The position numbers and the translations under genes are program-made. Shown here in pieces: positions 47,801 through 53,205 of a stretch of DNA of 56,659 nt. The notes under the pieces are model-generated. The model saw only the letters and a list, made by a program, of their open reading frames with translations, ran no database searches and was not told where the DNA came from. How positions within the stretch are numbered: the first letter of the stretch is position 1; the number at the start of each line of letters is the position of its first letter. The DNA is taken from contig JAHZKF010000064.1 in assembly GCA_022600575.1 (NCBI GenBank), forward strand, positions 1 to 56,659. Direction: 5' to 3'. Source of the DNA: Gammaproteobacteria bacterium (GTDB lineage: Bacteria; Pseudomonadota; Gammaproteobacteria; Legionellales; Legionellaceae).

Positions 47801-48583
47801 TCTATGTTGGAGAATAGAAAGTTTTTGCTGATGCTCGCTATATTCGGTAAATCTTCTATCTTTAAGTTCAGTTAAGAAGTGCTCAGCTTGTTCCGTAGGC
47901 ACAGTTTGACCGTCTTCTTTAGTAGCGGCTGATAAGTTGATCATTTTATTAAATTCGACGTTTCCATGGCTTGCAATCAACTCATCAGTTGATTGCAGAT
48001 AGCTTTCAAGTACTTCTTGTTCTTTTTGTTCTTTTGGAGTTGATGATGCAGGGATAATTCGCCTTCTAAAAAGTGTTAACCTAAGGGCGAGTCTTTGCAT
48101 TTTTGCTATAAAGTTTTCTTGGGTGATTGCAAAATTAGAAATGGGGTTTGTGCCAAGTGATTTATCGTTGTCACTTTGTCTTTTAGCCAGTTCCCGAATG
48201 TTTTCAAGTGTTTTACGGACACCAGCTTTGTAAGTTTTATCTGTGCTAGGGATGATTGTGGGTGCTATTAAAGCTTTACCATGTTTGGTGGTGTGTTCTA
48301 AGGCTTCACTAACAACAGGAGCAAGGTGTCCATGTTTTCTAGTAAACTCATGTGCTCTCCTTAAGTGTTCTAGGACCTCTGCTTTTGCAGTGGCTAATGC
48401 TCGTTTTTCAGCATCATGGAAAGCATCATCTCTAACGATAGCCAGTTTAACAGCTTCTTCTTCATCTTCTTTGATGGTTTTTGTTATTCTCTCAATTTCT
48501 TCTTGTGCTTCGCGTAATTTTTCAAGCACATCGATTGAAAAAGCTTCTAGGAGGACTCTGTCTTCTTTATGAGAATTGGGCAT
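38846..48583 (-). CDS. giant modular repeat protein with polyproline tracts and acidic runs
   Basis: 3245 aa, no signal peptide or TM helix. About six divergent copies of an unknown domain of about 100 residues occur near 390-485, 1008-1104, 1720-1815, 1960-2063, 2185-2276 and 3051-3155; shared pattern lpPEFT-LF, then ALGL, then L-P--FN---L--L, then W-IL--M, then LSL--KI--Y---I--L. Between them lie helical units ending in AIL--MK and polyproline tracts (near 1210, 1355, 1511, 1930), plus PPPLPPQP near 2860. Two adjacent units (about 1210-1510) derive from a 450-bp duplication. Acidic runs occur near 2090-2140, 2500 and 2810. Only coiled-coil and charged N-terminal helices precede. Unrecognised; a cytosolic scaffold or host-directed effector is inference. 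No Shine-Dalgarno precedes the ATG. Confidence 0.7.
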   Translation of the reverse strand: MPNSHKEDRVLLEAFSIDVLEKLREAQEEIERITKTIKEDEEEAVKLAIVRDDAFHDAEKRALATAKAEVLEHLRRAHEFTRKHGHLAPVVSEALEHTTKHGKALIAPTIIPSTDKTYKAGVRKTLENIRELAKRQSDNDKSLGTNPISNFAITQENFIAKMQRLALRLTLFRRRIIPASSTPKEQKEQEVLESYLQSTDELIASHGNVEFNKMINLSAATKEDGQTVPTEQAEHFLTELKDRRFTEYSEHQQKLSILQHRISRIDLPPETHALAATPQQNIRSLPKQLRKIEKESSDTDFQEGIKPVIDKAKSVYLQTRTIRHFQKWPVKVKSSLFSSGKMDKKTAVLRSLLLLNLNSETDARQTDRKTKKDEVKDINTYLKTVLTEAYPDRFTLDHDGNLSPIDDDEHTLELMRKALGLHLEDPDPTQPRGLLDPSRFDKEALDELASSESDNPLWVVLKSMKPVASNEFSLSDKISAYEEVTQLIADKKLGPIKATNLGLNVANAAIQVMRKNKFQTISSDFYLHPNKDHPDVISTHQAEEQALIKSKFSNMQSRIVKWEAEKHTEVHGALTTMVGRGPKKDTKLSKASEELTTTAFIAKKAILPPAPAKSISSIGPVVVREPKGLTPKRKSSEKKPRNLTTELEVRDELRTEVFDPLILLSKKTLPSNDDRRQVLDAYWKAIKIAEENPTFIRSVVHLLSKKGVVGNVFFSNTYSSQDTFYQSELERHFDALSAMSEETPAEALLARKQAWFDKYKSETDDPGRFSFVVSQLLVKEERFVADASLAPLILPVLLDNSHLSPEDINEVRSYIKMTDALITAYQKLSIDTLLQNDVLSRDEMATEIAKLYQSEEFKEYALCIQALSLRNEAMSKIPEKCGLTNSQSAVFSNIFVKPPQRIGYIVENLKGIRKAYGKLPSRSETSANAIFDAPFDSVDLMGNRFNGRMEAQDTLKETPKGLTQEEHFLRSLINYSHSSGWTKLSAKKYPHRVDGYLRDILPVIYPNIFNLNTAGKLEIIEDDRDTAEKIYRALGGKDSLGPSLILDGLLDPSKFDNDKLYELSQLNVANASWSPLWTVLRTIQPITDDITLEKKVNACKTTIMAIEAGKLGKTDKTIESRRLAAQVLQIIKDEQKAKAPSLIAEHGNIALLCEQILTVIKKLDTPSRAEQAKALFGFGRDPNPLIAEYEKFIKNLDKPLSALASPPPPPVIPEFDSLAAEIIAVANESEAERNIDNRITAYAGIIDKLTEHHPTHDDIDAKLAEIIQDCINKTETLTPDQVDTMLAPIATGDKFTAKTKMSAYQAAMDSMIAKKSFPYTLILAQHIVTEAEAITPDAESPAILDKMKANSILNPPPPPPVIPEFDSLAAEIIAVANEPETVLALDARITAYITIIDKLNEHYPTHDDIDAKLTEIIQNCITKTGTLTNAQIDNMLAPISKAGTNFTPETQMKAHQALMDSIIAKVPAFANTPILAQHIVDKAEKLPNAGSSAILVGMKDAPILKAAPPPPPVPEEEDNDYEEDQLVTYQREITELVNNNRDVKDKLSEALNWLDEENEETMFTLRNISYLFQPIDDATLEQLSEEDKIELYQELIEFVATSTSVIIEEQLLMASTFLQKAMRLAENEDNPEKLIENIIKAIGNIESPENRKKLYTEVIDTILNSLSLDDEEKVILTRDIYTKLAANETKLDISDIERKVVEAEEELARKKDLAPLFEASAAPSLIGLLSEDFTRERLFPKEDTSKHEQIKTALGLEDIGHALDPIQFNVATLQDLYTTDKDSNWLILQIIALTANEHLSLDNRIAAYVDTIDKLNQDHADHEDLDATLAAIVKDCLEKAKAANALNIDNVGQIVASIVDQERGNSFSLETRMKVMRQVINFIIDESNLDSRNSLAQTVIRNMGELPPDASEESNAILIAIKAKVPPPPPPASPRKRTYSSVSDAKKVGLPAILYNPEAQSDIDLLPKEFTTEHLFDDDEKNLLRPEIRRKEKEDYKAALGLTADEPELKPQHFNREKLKDLYQANNLSGLLILQMMAISLTSEADLSSQNRIAAYQEILKKLETNHQDDDSLFEGLSEVIREDKLLTDYEQLLEKIRNATPELEDYEDDEEEEEDDDLYEDEEEDDDLYENEEDSLDDIFLGHGGLGAELMEMINPEAVGLPPILFNQTPNHNLAELFEGTPNAALIGQLPPEFTIEPLFPDVGTDSANLRWQVEIRNALGLKNKGDKLNPENFNIDELNYLGHEYVWSILKVMAIAAKPNEDLSLNEKIDLYIETINELDTEKGNKQFDLIIQIIENSINAANEASPLTDEHIQTILSEILNSKKYSDTNKFEAIIKTLDLINDSKLTNKDALINNFVSLFVLQGFYLHSELCAAENVSKLLEKYQFAADASFENKISKHVNIINDILDDTTRDLNITSKIISGVIHSAMRLANADNKLDIELIKQLTQPIIKEDAELSEEVIADIYQGIIDFVNEHSTPEAKAALVTQITDLKNNVSNKEEEDFDDEEEEEEDFETEKIRVNTALMAISKSLEGYTIGNILPIITPVLANPNFLPTPKIDLTREIADSIIDNEALTPETKTTLVTAVLKRAETSIPGAKTLQKFTLIQSAVQKKLKPYTPEGMLSNALARINAQTNASNSTEILDIITPIFENTALNENDKYEYYKPIIARINANTNLSSEDKTTLIKEIYKGIKDNFEKDGKIVQQMFAQIRNAEVAEGMRVINAGIRPEEHDDKEGSIKIYIEIAEEEIGKKPPFPYYLLKLDTHTLEYHENISVSTSIEMPVEVEEVIRKKFDDAQSDDDDFSDDDHEPYELAEHIGADLSLNRQANAAFFAKISELFEASKAAASQKQAPPPLPPQPTVNTSPPSPTANTGVSLMDQLKNHGGVNALIKKEDQKELAPPKEREQEEEQGLMGILDKAMANIGRSRAPSTQQEVTIYINPTESASFQHPYYKLNTEEHKLIYQEKSGGNELNIALNEEQTQSILDKYTKKTGDNGDDLGNKNFKLPPDDPFLAETLRPLLLTVAPNKPASVTPNPLALFASPPPDVLGELLPETFTRQYINQQFEVVRESLGLGEDEDDDEDDAMKPDDRLNPEEFDLQGLHDAFKDGDTNNQKNPAWLILASMKISVDSEMSLNQKLEQFKSIIDKIAKEQTLDEQNKGAMVLGLLEQADILAAKKNVVKDARTTEIMEEIESKIEALQAVKEPPAATRFIELKKAFQEGRPAAPPPNDEEHNTKLDL

Positions 48584-48586
48584 AAA

Positions 48587-48638
48587 AAAACCAATAAGTG
48601 TGGAATATAGTTAAAGTATAGACCAGCTTATTGGTTTT
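48587..48638 (-). terminator. terminator-like hairpin abutting the giant gene start
   Basis: On the minus strand, AAAACCAATAAG and CTTATTGGTTTT are perfect 12-base arms around a 28-base loop, followed by a T-run and then immediately the ATG of the 3245-codon gene. It can end transcription of the gene at 48656-49066. A box TATACT lies within the loop and could be a -10 for the giant gene, so terminator and promoter may overlap here. Confidence 0.6.
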
Positions 48639-48655
48639 GCTTTTAGTCTTTGTGA

Positions 48656-49066
48656 TTAAGGTTTAGGCACACTTAAATCAGTTAAGGCATAACACTGTGC
48701 GACAATGGTTTCTTCCCCCTCATTAGTGAGTTGAACTGTGGCGCCAGGTTCAGCACGGATACGAAATGTTTCTTCTGGTGCAACGTTGATTTGCAATGTT
48801 TCTCCGCGTGAAAAGGATACATCATTAAGAGATGCTTTTTTTCGTAACACTTTAAAAGAAATAGCGCTGGTTTCATCACTCTGAGCAATCACGCACTCGG
48901 CATTGATGACCCATCTAAAGACATTAGAAAAAACTTGAGGTTCTTTTGATGGCAATACGTAATCAACGGCTGGGCCAAATGCAAGTGTAGGTTGATTGGT
49001 TGCGAGCACAGGTGTTGCAAGTAACGTACTAATACAAAATAAAGCGGTTTTTAAGTGTTGTTTCAT
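48656..49066 (-). CDS. small secreted protein
   Basis: 136 aa with a clear signal peptide (MKQHLKTALFCISTLLATPVLA, cleavage after ALA). The mature part opens TLAFGPAVDYVLPSKEPQVFSNVF and has beta-strand character with two cysteines (AECVIAQ and AQCYALTD), a probable disulfide; the segment VLRKKASLNDVSFSRGETLQINV then ETFRIRAEPGATVQLTN resembles a family of small exported Legionella proteins of unknown role. It is followed by the hairpin at 48587-48638. Confidence 0.72.
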   Translation of the reverse strand: MKQHLKTALFCISTLLATPVLATNQPTLAFGPAVDYVLPSKEPQVFSNVFRWVINAECVIAQSDETSAISFKVLRKKASLNDVSFSRGETLQINVAPEETFRIRAEPGATVQLTNEGEETIVAQCYALTDLSVPKP

Positions 49067-49174
49067 AAATAATTACCCTCAAAAAGAAATAATAAGTCTA
49101 TTACAAGTGAAGCTTGCGGCTTAAGGTAACATATGAATTTTGTTTTTGTCTATCTAATAGACGATAAACTTGCT

Positions 49175-50203
49175 TTAAAAGGGTGCAATTCGAACAGGAT
49201 CGCCTGGCTTTAATGTTAATAAGGCAGCCGTTTGAGTTGTTAGTATACAAGTATTGTCTTTTATATTGCAGGTAACAGATCCTTTGGTTGCACGAAAATC
49301 AGTGTCCGTATTTGAAAGCAAATAAGTTGGGCTTTCAATTTGTTTAGTGGTGTCTTTTAGTATAAACACTTGGCTTTGTTTAAAGGTTTTAATATGCGAT
49401 ATTTTTGACTCAAGAACGGGGCCTGCATCAAAAATATCAATATAATGGTTATAATAGAATCCTTCGTTCATGAGCAATTCCATTGCTGGAACAGTTGATG
49501 GGTGCGGTTTTGCAATGGCAGCTTGTGCCTCAGGGGAAAGCAGTTTTACATAAATGGGATATTCTGGCATAAAATCTGCAATAAATTGTTTGTCTGTTGA
49601 TAAAGTGAGTCGGTCTGCTTCGATGAAAGAAAGGTGAAAAAAGTGATACCCCAGTGCATCCCAAAAAGGTGAGCTGCCATCAAGGGTTGTGATGCCGCGC
49701 ATCTCGGCAATGACAGTTTGTGCAAATCGTTCAGGATATTGCGACATAAATAAGAAGCGAGCGCGTGATAAAAAAGCGCCACAGTGCTCTTTGCGATATG
49801 ATGGCTTTAAATAGAGCGTACAAAGTTCGGTATGCCCTTGATGGTCGTTTACTAGGTTTAAGAGTTCATCTTCGTGTTGGTTTTCAGTGGAGCGGCTTGT
49901 GAGTGCTTTGATGCGTTTTGAGAGCTTATAAGAATAAAAGGGTGCTTCCACACCGGTTTTCGCTTCAATGGCAGCGGTTCCGATAACCTCGTTGGTATTG
50001 TTGTCTTCGAGCACAAATAGATAATACTCATTGCCAGGGGTATGTCGAATATGTTGCCATGAGGTGGTTGCGTGCTCTAAGCGTTGGGCCAGTAAAGTTC
50101 TGTTTTTAGGAAGTGTGGTTAATCCAAATCCGCTTTCTTTGGCTAAGGTATGAATGGCCTCTAAGTCGGAATCCTTGGCATTTCGGAAGAGTATATTATC
50201 CAT
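49175..50203 (-). CDS. astA: arginine N-succinyltransferase
   Basis: 342 aa, family length. AstA transfers succinyl from succinyl-CoA to arginine, the first step of the AST pathway of arginine use. Seen: RNAKDSDLEAIHTLAKESGFGLTTLP at the N-terminus, LCTLYLKPSYRKEHCGAFLSRARFLFM (acetyltransferase-like core), EMRGITTLDGSSPFWDALGYHFF, and a late NEGFYYNHYIDIFDAGPVLE, all AstA hallmarks. No other ast gene is nearby, so the pathway may be incomplete or scattered. A close relative, the ornithine-active AruF type, cannot be excluded. Confidence 0.92.
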   Translation of the reverse strand: MDNILFRNAKDSDLEAIHTLAKESGFGLTTLPKNRTLLAQRLEHATTSWQHIRHTPGNEYYLFVLEDNNTNEVIGTAAIEAKTGVEAPFYSYKLSKRIKALTSRSTENQHEDELLNLVNDHQGHTELCTLYLKPSYRKEHCGAFLSRARFLFMSQYPERFAQTVIAEMRGITTLDGSSPFWDALGYHFFHLSFIEADRLTLSTDKQFIADFMPEYPIYVKLLSPEAQAAIAKPHPSTVPAMELLMNEGFYYNHYIDIFDAGPVLESKISHIKTFKQSQVFILKDTTKQIESPTYLLSNTDTDFRATKGSVTCNIKDNTCILTTQTAALLTLKPGDPVRIAPF

Positions 50204-50328
50204 ATAAAGTAACGCTCATGTTAGATATATTGATTCTTAAATAGTAGCTTGCTTGTTTTGAGGTGTATACTAATAGGCTTAATTTTTTTAGTTGGGCGCG
50301 AGTGGCGTTATTGTATAAATACCCCTTA

Positions 50329-50566
50329 GCCTACGTGCCTCGGTTTATCCGAGGCATCCAGAGAAGAAGGCCTACGTGCCTCGGTTTATCCGAGGCATCC
50401 AGTGGTTTTAATGGGTGTTTTGTCTGGATACCGCGCATAAAGCGCGGTACGTAGGGAGTGGGGGCGCGGTACGTAGGGAGTGGGGGCGCGGTACGTAGGG
50501 AGTGGGGGCGCGGTACGTAGGGAGTGGGGTGCAGTGCGTAGAGAATGGTGCAGTGCATAGAGAATG
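50329..50566. repeat. palindromic repeat cluster with 22-bp tandem units
   Basis: Two direct copies of GCCTACGTGCCTCGG...CCGAGGCATCCAG (50329-50361 and 50370-50402) are followed by an inverted unit (50424-50456) with a different stem ACCGCGC/GCGCGGT. The latter runs into tandem 22-base copies of GGGGCGCGGTACGTAGGGAG+TG (50461-50482, 50483-50504, 50505-50526), then two degenerate copies to 50566, where the next gene begins. Translated frames here are repeat artefacts. Confidence 0.88.
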
Positions 50567-51319
50567 GCGTTGGGAATGTTTAAACAAATGATATCCAATT
50601 TTTTGAAAGACACGCATCCTGAGTGGCAGGATATTTTACAAGAAGCGCTTTTAGCCATGGATAAAGCGTATCTTGCAACATTAGCCAGTCAAGATCATTA
50701 TTTGCCAAATCAGACCATGTTATTTGCCGCTTTTAAACGTCCGCTGACCTCAATGAAATATATTCTATTTGGAGAATCGCCTTACCCTCGCATTGATTCT
50801 GCCAATGGATATGCCTTTTGGGACGCTGCAGTTGAAAATCTTTGGTCTGATACGGGGTTAAGTAAAGCTGTAAACCGTGCAACGTCACTGCGTAATTTAA
50901 TTAAAATGTTGTTGCATGCCAGAGGTGATTTAAGCACTGATTTTTCACAACCTGCCATTGCACGACTTGATAGTGCACGTTACCATCAAACAGCTGAGGC
51001 CTTTTTTACGCATATCTTGAATCAAGGGTTTATGTTGTTGAATGCGTCATTGGTGTATCAAGAAAATAATATTCCCTATCATGCGCGTCAATGGGCGCCT
51101 TTTATGGCAGTATTGTTAGATAGATTGACTGTTGAAAAAAAGGCTACGAAACTTATTTTGTTTGGACGTATTGCTAAAAAAATACCGGGATATGAGCGTT
51201 TTGAAACAGTACTTGCAGAACACCCTTATAATCTTAGTTTTATAACCAATCAAGTGGTGATTGATTTTTTTAAACCCATGGACTTGTTATTGCATGATGA
51301 AAGAAAAAAATACGATTAA
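50564..51319 (+). CDS. uracil-DNA glycosylase superfamily protein, variant active site
   Basis: 251 aa from ATG 50564; ATG 50576 is an alternative. The UDG fold is suggested by LFGESPYPRIDSANGYAFWD (69-87), matching the water-activating loop GQDPYH of family 1 as GESPYP, by a LLNASLVYQ strand (LNTxLTV type), by KLILFGRIAKK, and by EHPYNLSF (His220), corresponding to HPSPLS. The usual Asp is replaced by Glu or Ser, so base excision may differ or be lost. The start lies inside a degenerate tandem repeat. It overlaps ubiG. Confidence 0.7.
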   Translation: MALGMFKQMISNFLKDTHPEWQDILQEALLAMDKAYLATLASQDHYLPNQTMLFAAFKRPLTSMKYILFGESPYPRIDSANGYAFWDAAVENLWSDTGLSKAVNRATSLRNLIKMLLHARGDLSTDFSQPAIARLDSARYHQTAEAFFTHILNQGFMLLNASLVYQENNIPYHARQWAPFMAVLLDRLTVEKKATKLILFGRIAKKIPGYERFETVLAEHPYNLSFITNQVVIDFFKPMDLLLHDERKKYD

Positions 51320-51998
51320 CCCCCAAGAAGTTGCACGTTTTGCACAACATGCCTCTCATTGGTGGGATACGAATGGACCTTTAAAAACGTTACATGATAT
51401 TAACCCTGTACGTCTTGATTGGATTCAGCAATATATTGAGCCTGCTGAACTTAATATATTAGATATTGGATGTGGCGGCGGTATTTTATGCGAAGGATTA
51501 GCAAAGTGCGGCGCAAAGCTAACAGGGCTTGATGTAGAAAAAGGTGCAATTGATACAGCACGCCACCATGCAGCAGCGGAAAAATTAGACATTGATTATG
51601 TTTGTGAACCCGTAGAAACATTCGATGCACCGCTTTTTGATGCGGTGACATGCCTTGAAATGTTAGAGCATGTTGATAATCCAGAAATGATTATTCAGGC
51701 AGCGGCACGCCTGGTCAAACCAGGAGGATATGTTTTTCTATCAACCATCAATCGCACAGCCAGGGCTTACGCTGAGTTAATTGTGGGGGCTGAATATATC
51801 TTATCGCTCCTGCCGCACCAAACTCATGCGTTTGAGCAATTTATTCGTCCTAGTGAGTTAGCGGGCGCTGTTCGTCGTACAGGACTTGATGTGGTGGGAA
51901 TGACAGGGCTTTTATATAATCCTTTTACTCGGAAGGCAAGGCTGCAGGTGGGGCAGGTTGAGGTGAATTATCTGTTGGTTGCTCAAAAGCAGTTGTAG
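51294..51998 (+). CDS. ubiG: ubiquinone biosynthesis O-methyltransferase UbiG
   Basis: 234 aa from the first of two ATGs (51294, 51297), overlapping the upstream gene by 26 bases. A class I SAM methyltransferase: FAQHASHWWDTNGPLKTLHDINPVRL is the UbiG signature, motif I is LDIGCGGGILCEGLA (about 56-70), post-I acidic LDVEKGAI, and CLEMLEHVDNPE. It performs both O-methylations in ubiquinone synthesis at the inner membrane. Its final 74 bases overlap the end of the convergent ProQ-type gene. Confidence 0.94.
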   Translation: MMKEKNTINPQEVARFAQHASHWWDTNGPLKTLHDINPVRLDWIQQYIEPAELNILDIGCGGGILCEGLAKCGAKLTGLDVEKGAIDTARHHAAAEKLDIDYVCEPVETFDAPLFDAVTCLEMLEHVDNPEMIIQAAARLVKPGGYVFLSTINRTARAYAELIVGAEYILSLLPHQTHAFEQFIRPSELAGAVRRTGLDVVGMTGLLYNPFTRKARLQVGQVEVNYLLVAQKQL

Positions 51999-52365
51999 TA
52001 TTTGGGTTTCGGGACATTAAATATTGTCGTTCATAACGTTGTTTTGCGTACTTGGCCTGTTCGGCTGTGACTAACTCCATCTCGTTTCCATATAAATCAA
52101 TGCGCGCTTTATTTATTTTTTGGGCATTTAAATAAGCAGGGGAGGTACAATAATAAGTAAATGCACTGCGGAGTGTTCTTTTGCTAAAAGGAGGGGTATC
52201 TAAGCGATCGTAAAAATCAATGACATCTTCGAGTATACCCACTTTTAAAGGTTTAACTTGTCTTGGTTTTTTAAAAAAGGCAGCGGGAAAGTGTTCAATA
52301 AGCCAGTCGATAATTTTAATTTTTTTTTGTTTTTCGGTGTTGTACTGCGAGTTGATTGTGCTCAT
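51925..52365 (-). CDS. ProQ/FinO-family RNA-binding protein
   Basis: 146 aa from ATG 52365, six bases after AGGGA; the ATG at 52371 is adjacent to that site. The ProQ/FinO core is seen as IDWLIEHFPAAFFKKPRQVKPLKVGILEDVIDF, FSKRTLRSAFTYYCTSPAYLNAQ and ARIDLYGNEMELVTAEQAKYAKQRYE. These proteins bind structured small RNAs and 3' hairpins. A short Pro/Thr tail follows. It could be a Legionella RocC-like regulator, but the family does not tell the targets. Confidence 0.88.
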   Translation of the reverse strand: MSTINSQYNTEKQKKIKIIDWLIEHFPAAFFKKPRQVKPLKVGILEDVIDFYDRLDTPPFSKRTLRSAFTYYCTSPAYLNAQKINKARIDLYGNEMELVTAEQAKYAKQRYERQYLMSRNPNTTTAFEQPTDNSPQPAPPAALPSE

Positions 52366-52432
52366 GTGCATCCCTAGCTGAACGAAGAAATCTTCTTGAT
52401 TCCTGAGTTGTTAGGGTAGCACAGTTTTTTTT

Positions 52433-53110
52433 TTACAAATAGTGGGAATGTGACATATATTGTTTATCTGGATAATAAGCAAAAATAACCGATCCTTCTT
52501 TAATTAAATTGATGATAGGTTTTGTGAGGGTTTTTGCAATAGCAAGGCATCCCCAGCTTCGGCCTGCGTGCCCTGTACTCTTGATAAAGTCAGGTTCAAC
52601 ATATTGTGCACCATGAACGACCACGCGTCTGATATAAGCATTATCGTTAATGCCTTTTTCTAGGCCTTTTATATTAAGGGAGTAGCCATTTGACCCCATA
52701 TAAGTATCTTGGGTTACGTACGTGCCAAGGCTTGTTTCTCTGCTTGAGACTTGATTTGAGAAATGTTTTGGAATGATGCTGCCAGAATTTGCCCCATGTG
52801 CAACGTGGGTGTTGAATAGTAATTTTTCTCGATTAACATCAAAAATCCAGAGTCGTTGTTCTGAAGAGGGTTTTGAGTAGTCAATCACCGTTAAAATAGG
52901 TTTTTTAGCAGCCCCTGAGCGTTTTACTTTTTCATAAGCCACGAGAGCAAGCTTAAGTACTTTTTTATCCAATTGAGGCGCTTTTTGACTCAAATGCTGT
53001 ACTTCTGTGTTAATATCAGTGTTTGAATTTAAGTTTGCTACACTAGGAGTATCAGATGCGAGGTTTGCGCTGAAAAAAATCATTAAAATAAGGCCAATTA
53101 AAAAGTTCAT
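52433..53110 (-). CDS. murein L,D-transpeptidase family protein
   Basis: 225 aa from ATG 53110, with a signal peptide (MNFLIGLILMIFFSANLAS). It belongs to the YkuD-related PF13645 type: VIDYSKPSSEQRLWIFDV, THVAHGANSG, VVVHGAQYV (His166) and HAGRSWGCLAI with catalytic Cys188. It would form or remodel 3-3 crosslinks or attach proteins to peptidoglycan in the periplasm. Divergent from putA over 95 bases, 67 bases upstream of the ProQ-type gene on the same strand; no terminator is seen between them. Confidence 0.88.
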   Translation of the reverse strand: MNFLIGLILMIFFSANLASDTPSVANLNSNTDINTEVQHLSQKAPQLDKKVLKLALVAYEKVKRSGAAKKPILTVIDYSKPSSEQRLWIFDVNREKLLFNTHVAHGANSGSIIPKHFSNQVSSRETSLGTYVTQDTYMGSNGYSLNIKGLEKGINDNAYIRRVVVHGAQYVEPDFIKSTGHAGRSWGCLAIAKTLTKPIINLIKEGSVIFAYYPDKQYMSHSHYL

Positions 53111-53205
53111 GCAGACTCCCAAAAAAAGCGTTAGCGCTAAAAAAAGATGATCATTATATCATCACTCGAGTCAAAAGTACATCATTCTAAGTAGGAGTTA
53201 TCAAT

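Noticed and set aside
50439..50526. Possible CRISPR array
   Set aside because: The 22-base units are directly adjacent with no spacers and no cas genes are near; it is an ordinary tandem repeat.
50331..50658. Several Arg/Pro-rich minus-strand frames and one plus-strand frame in the repeat cluster
   Set aside because: They are translations of the palindrome and its tandem units (VPRxxRG patterns recur in all copies), not genes.
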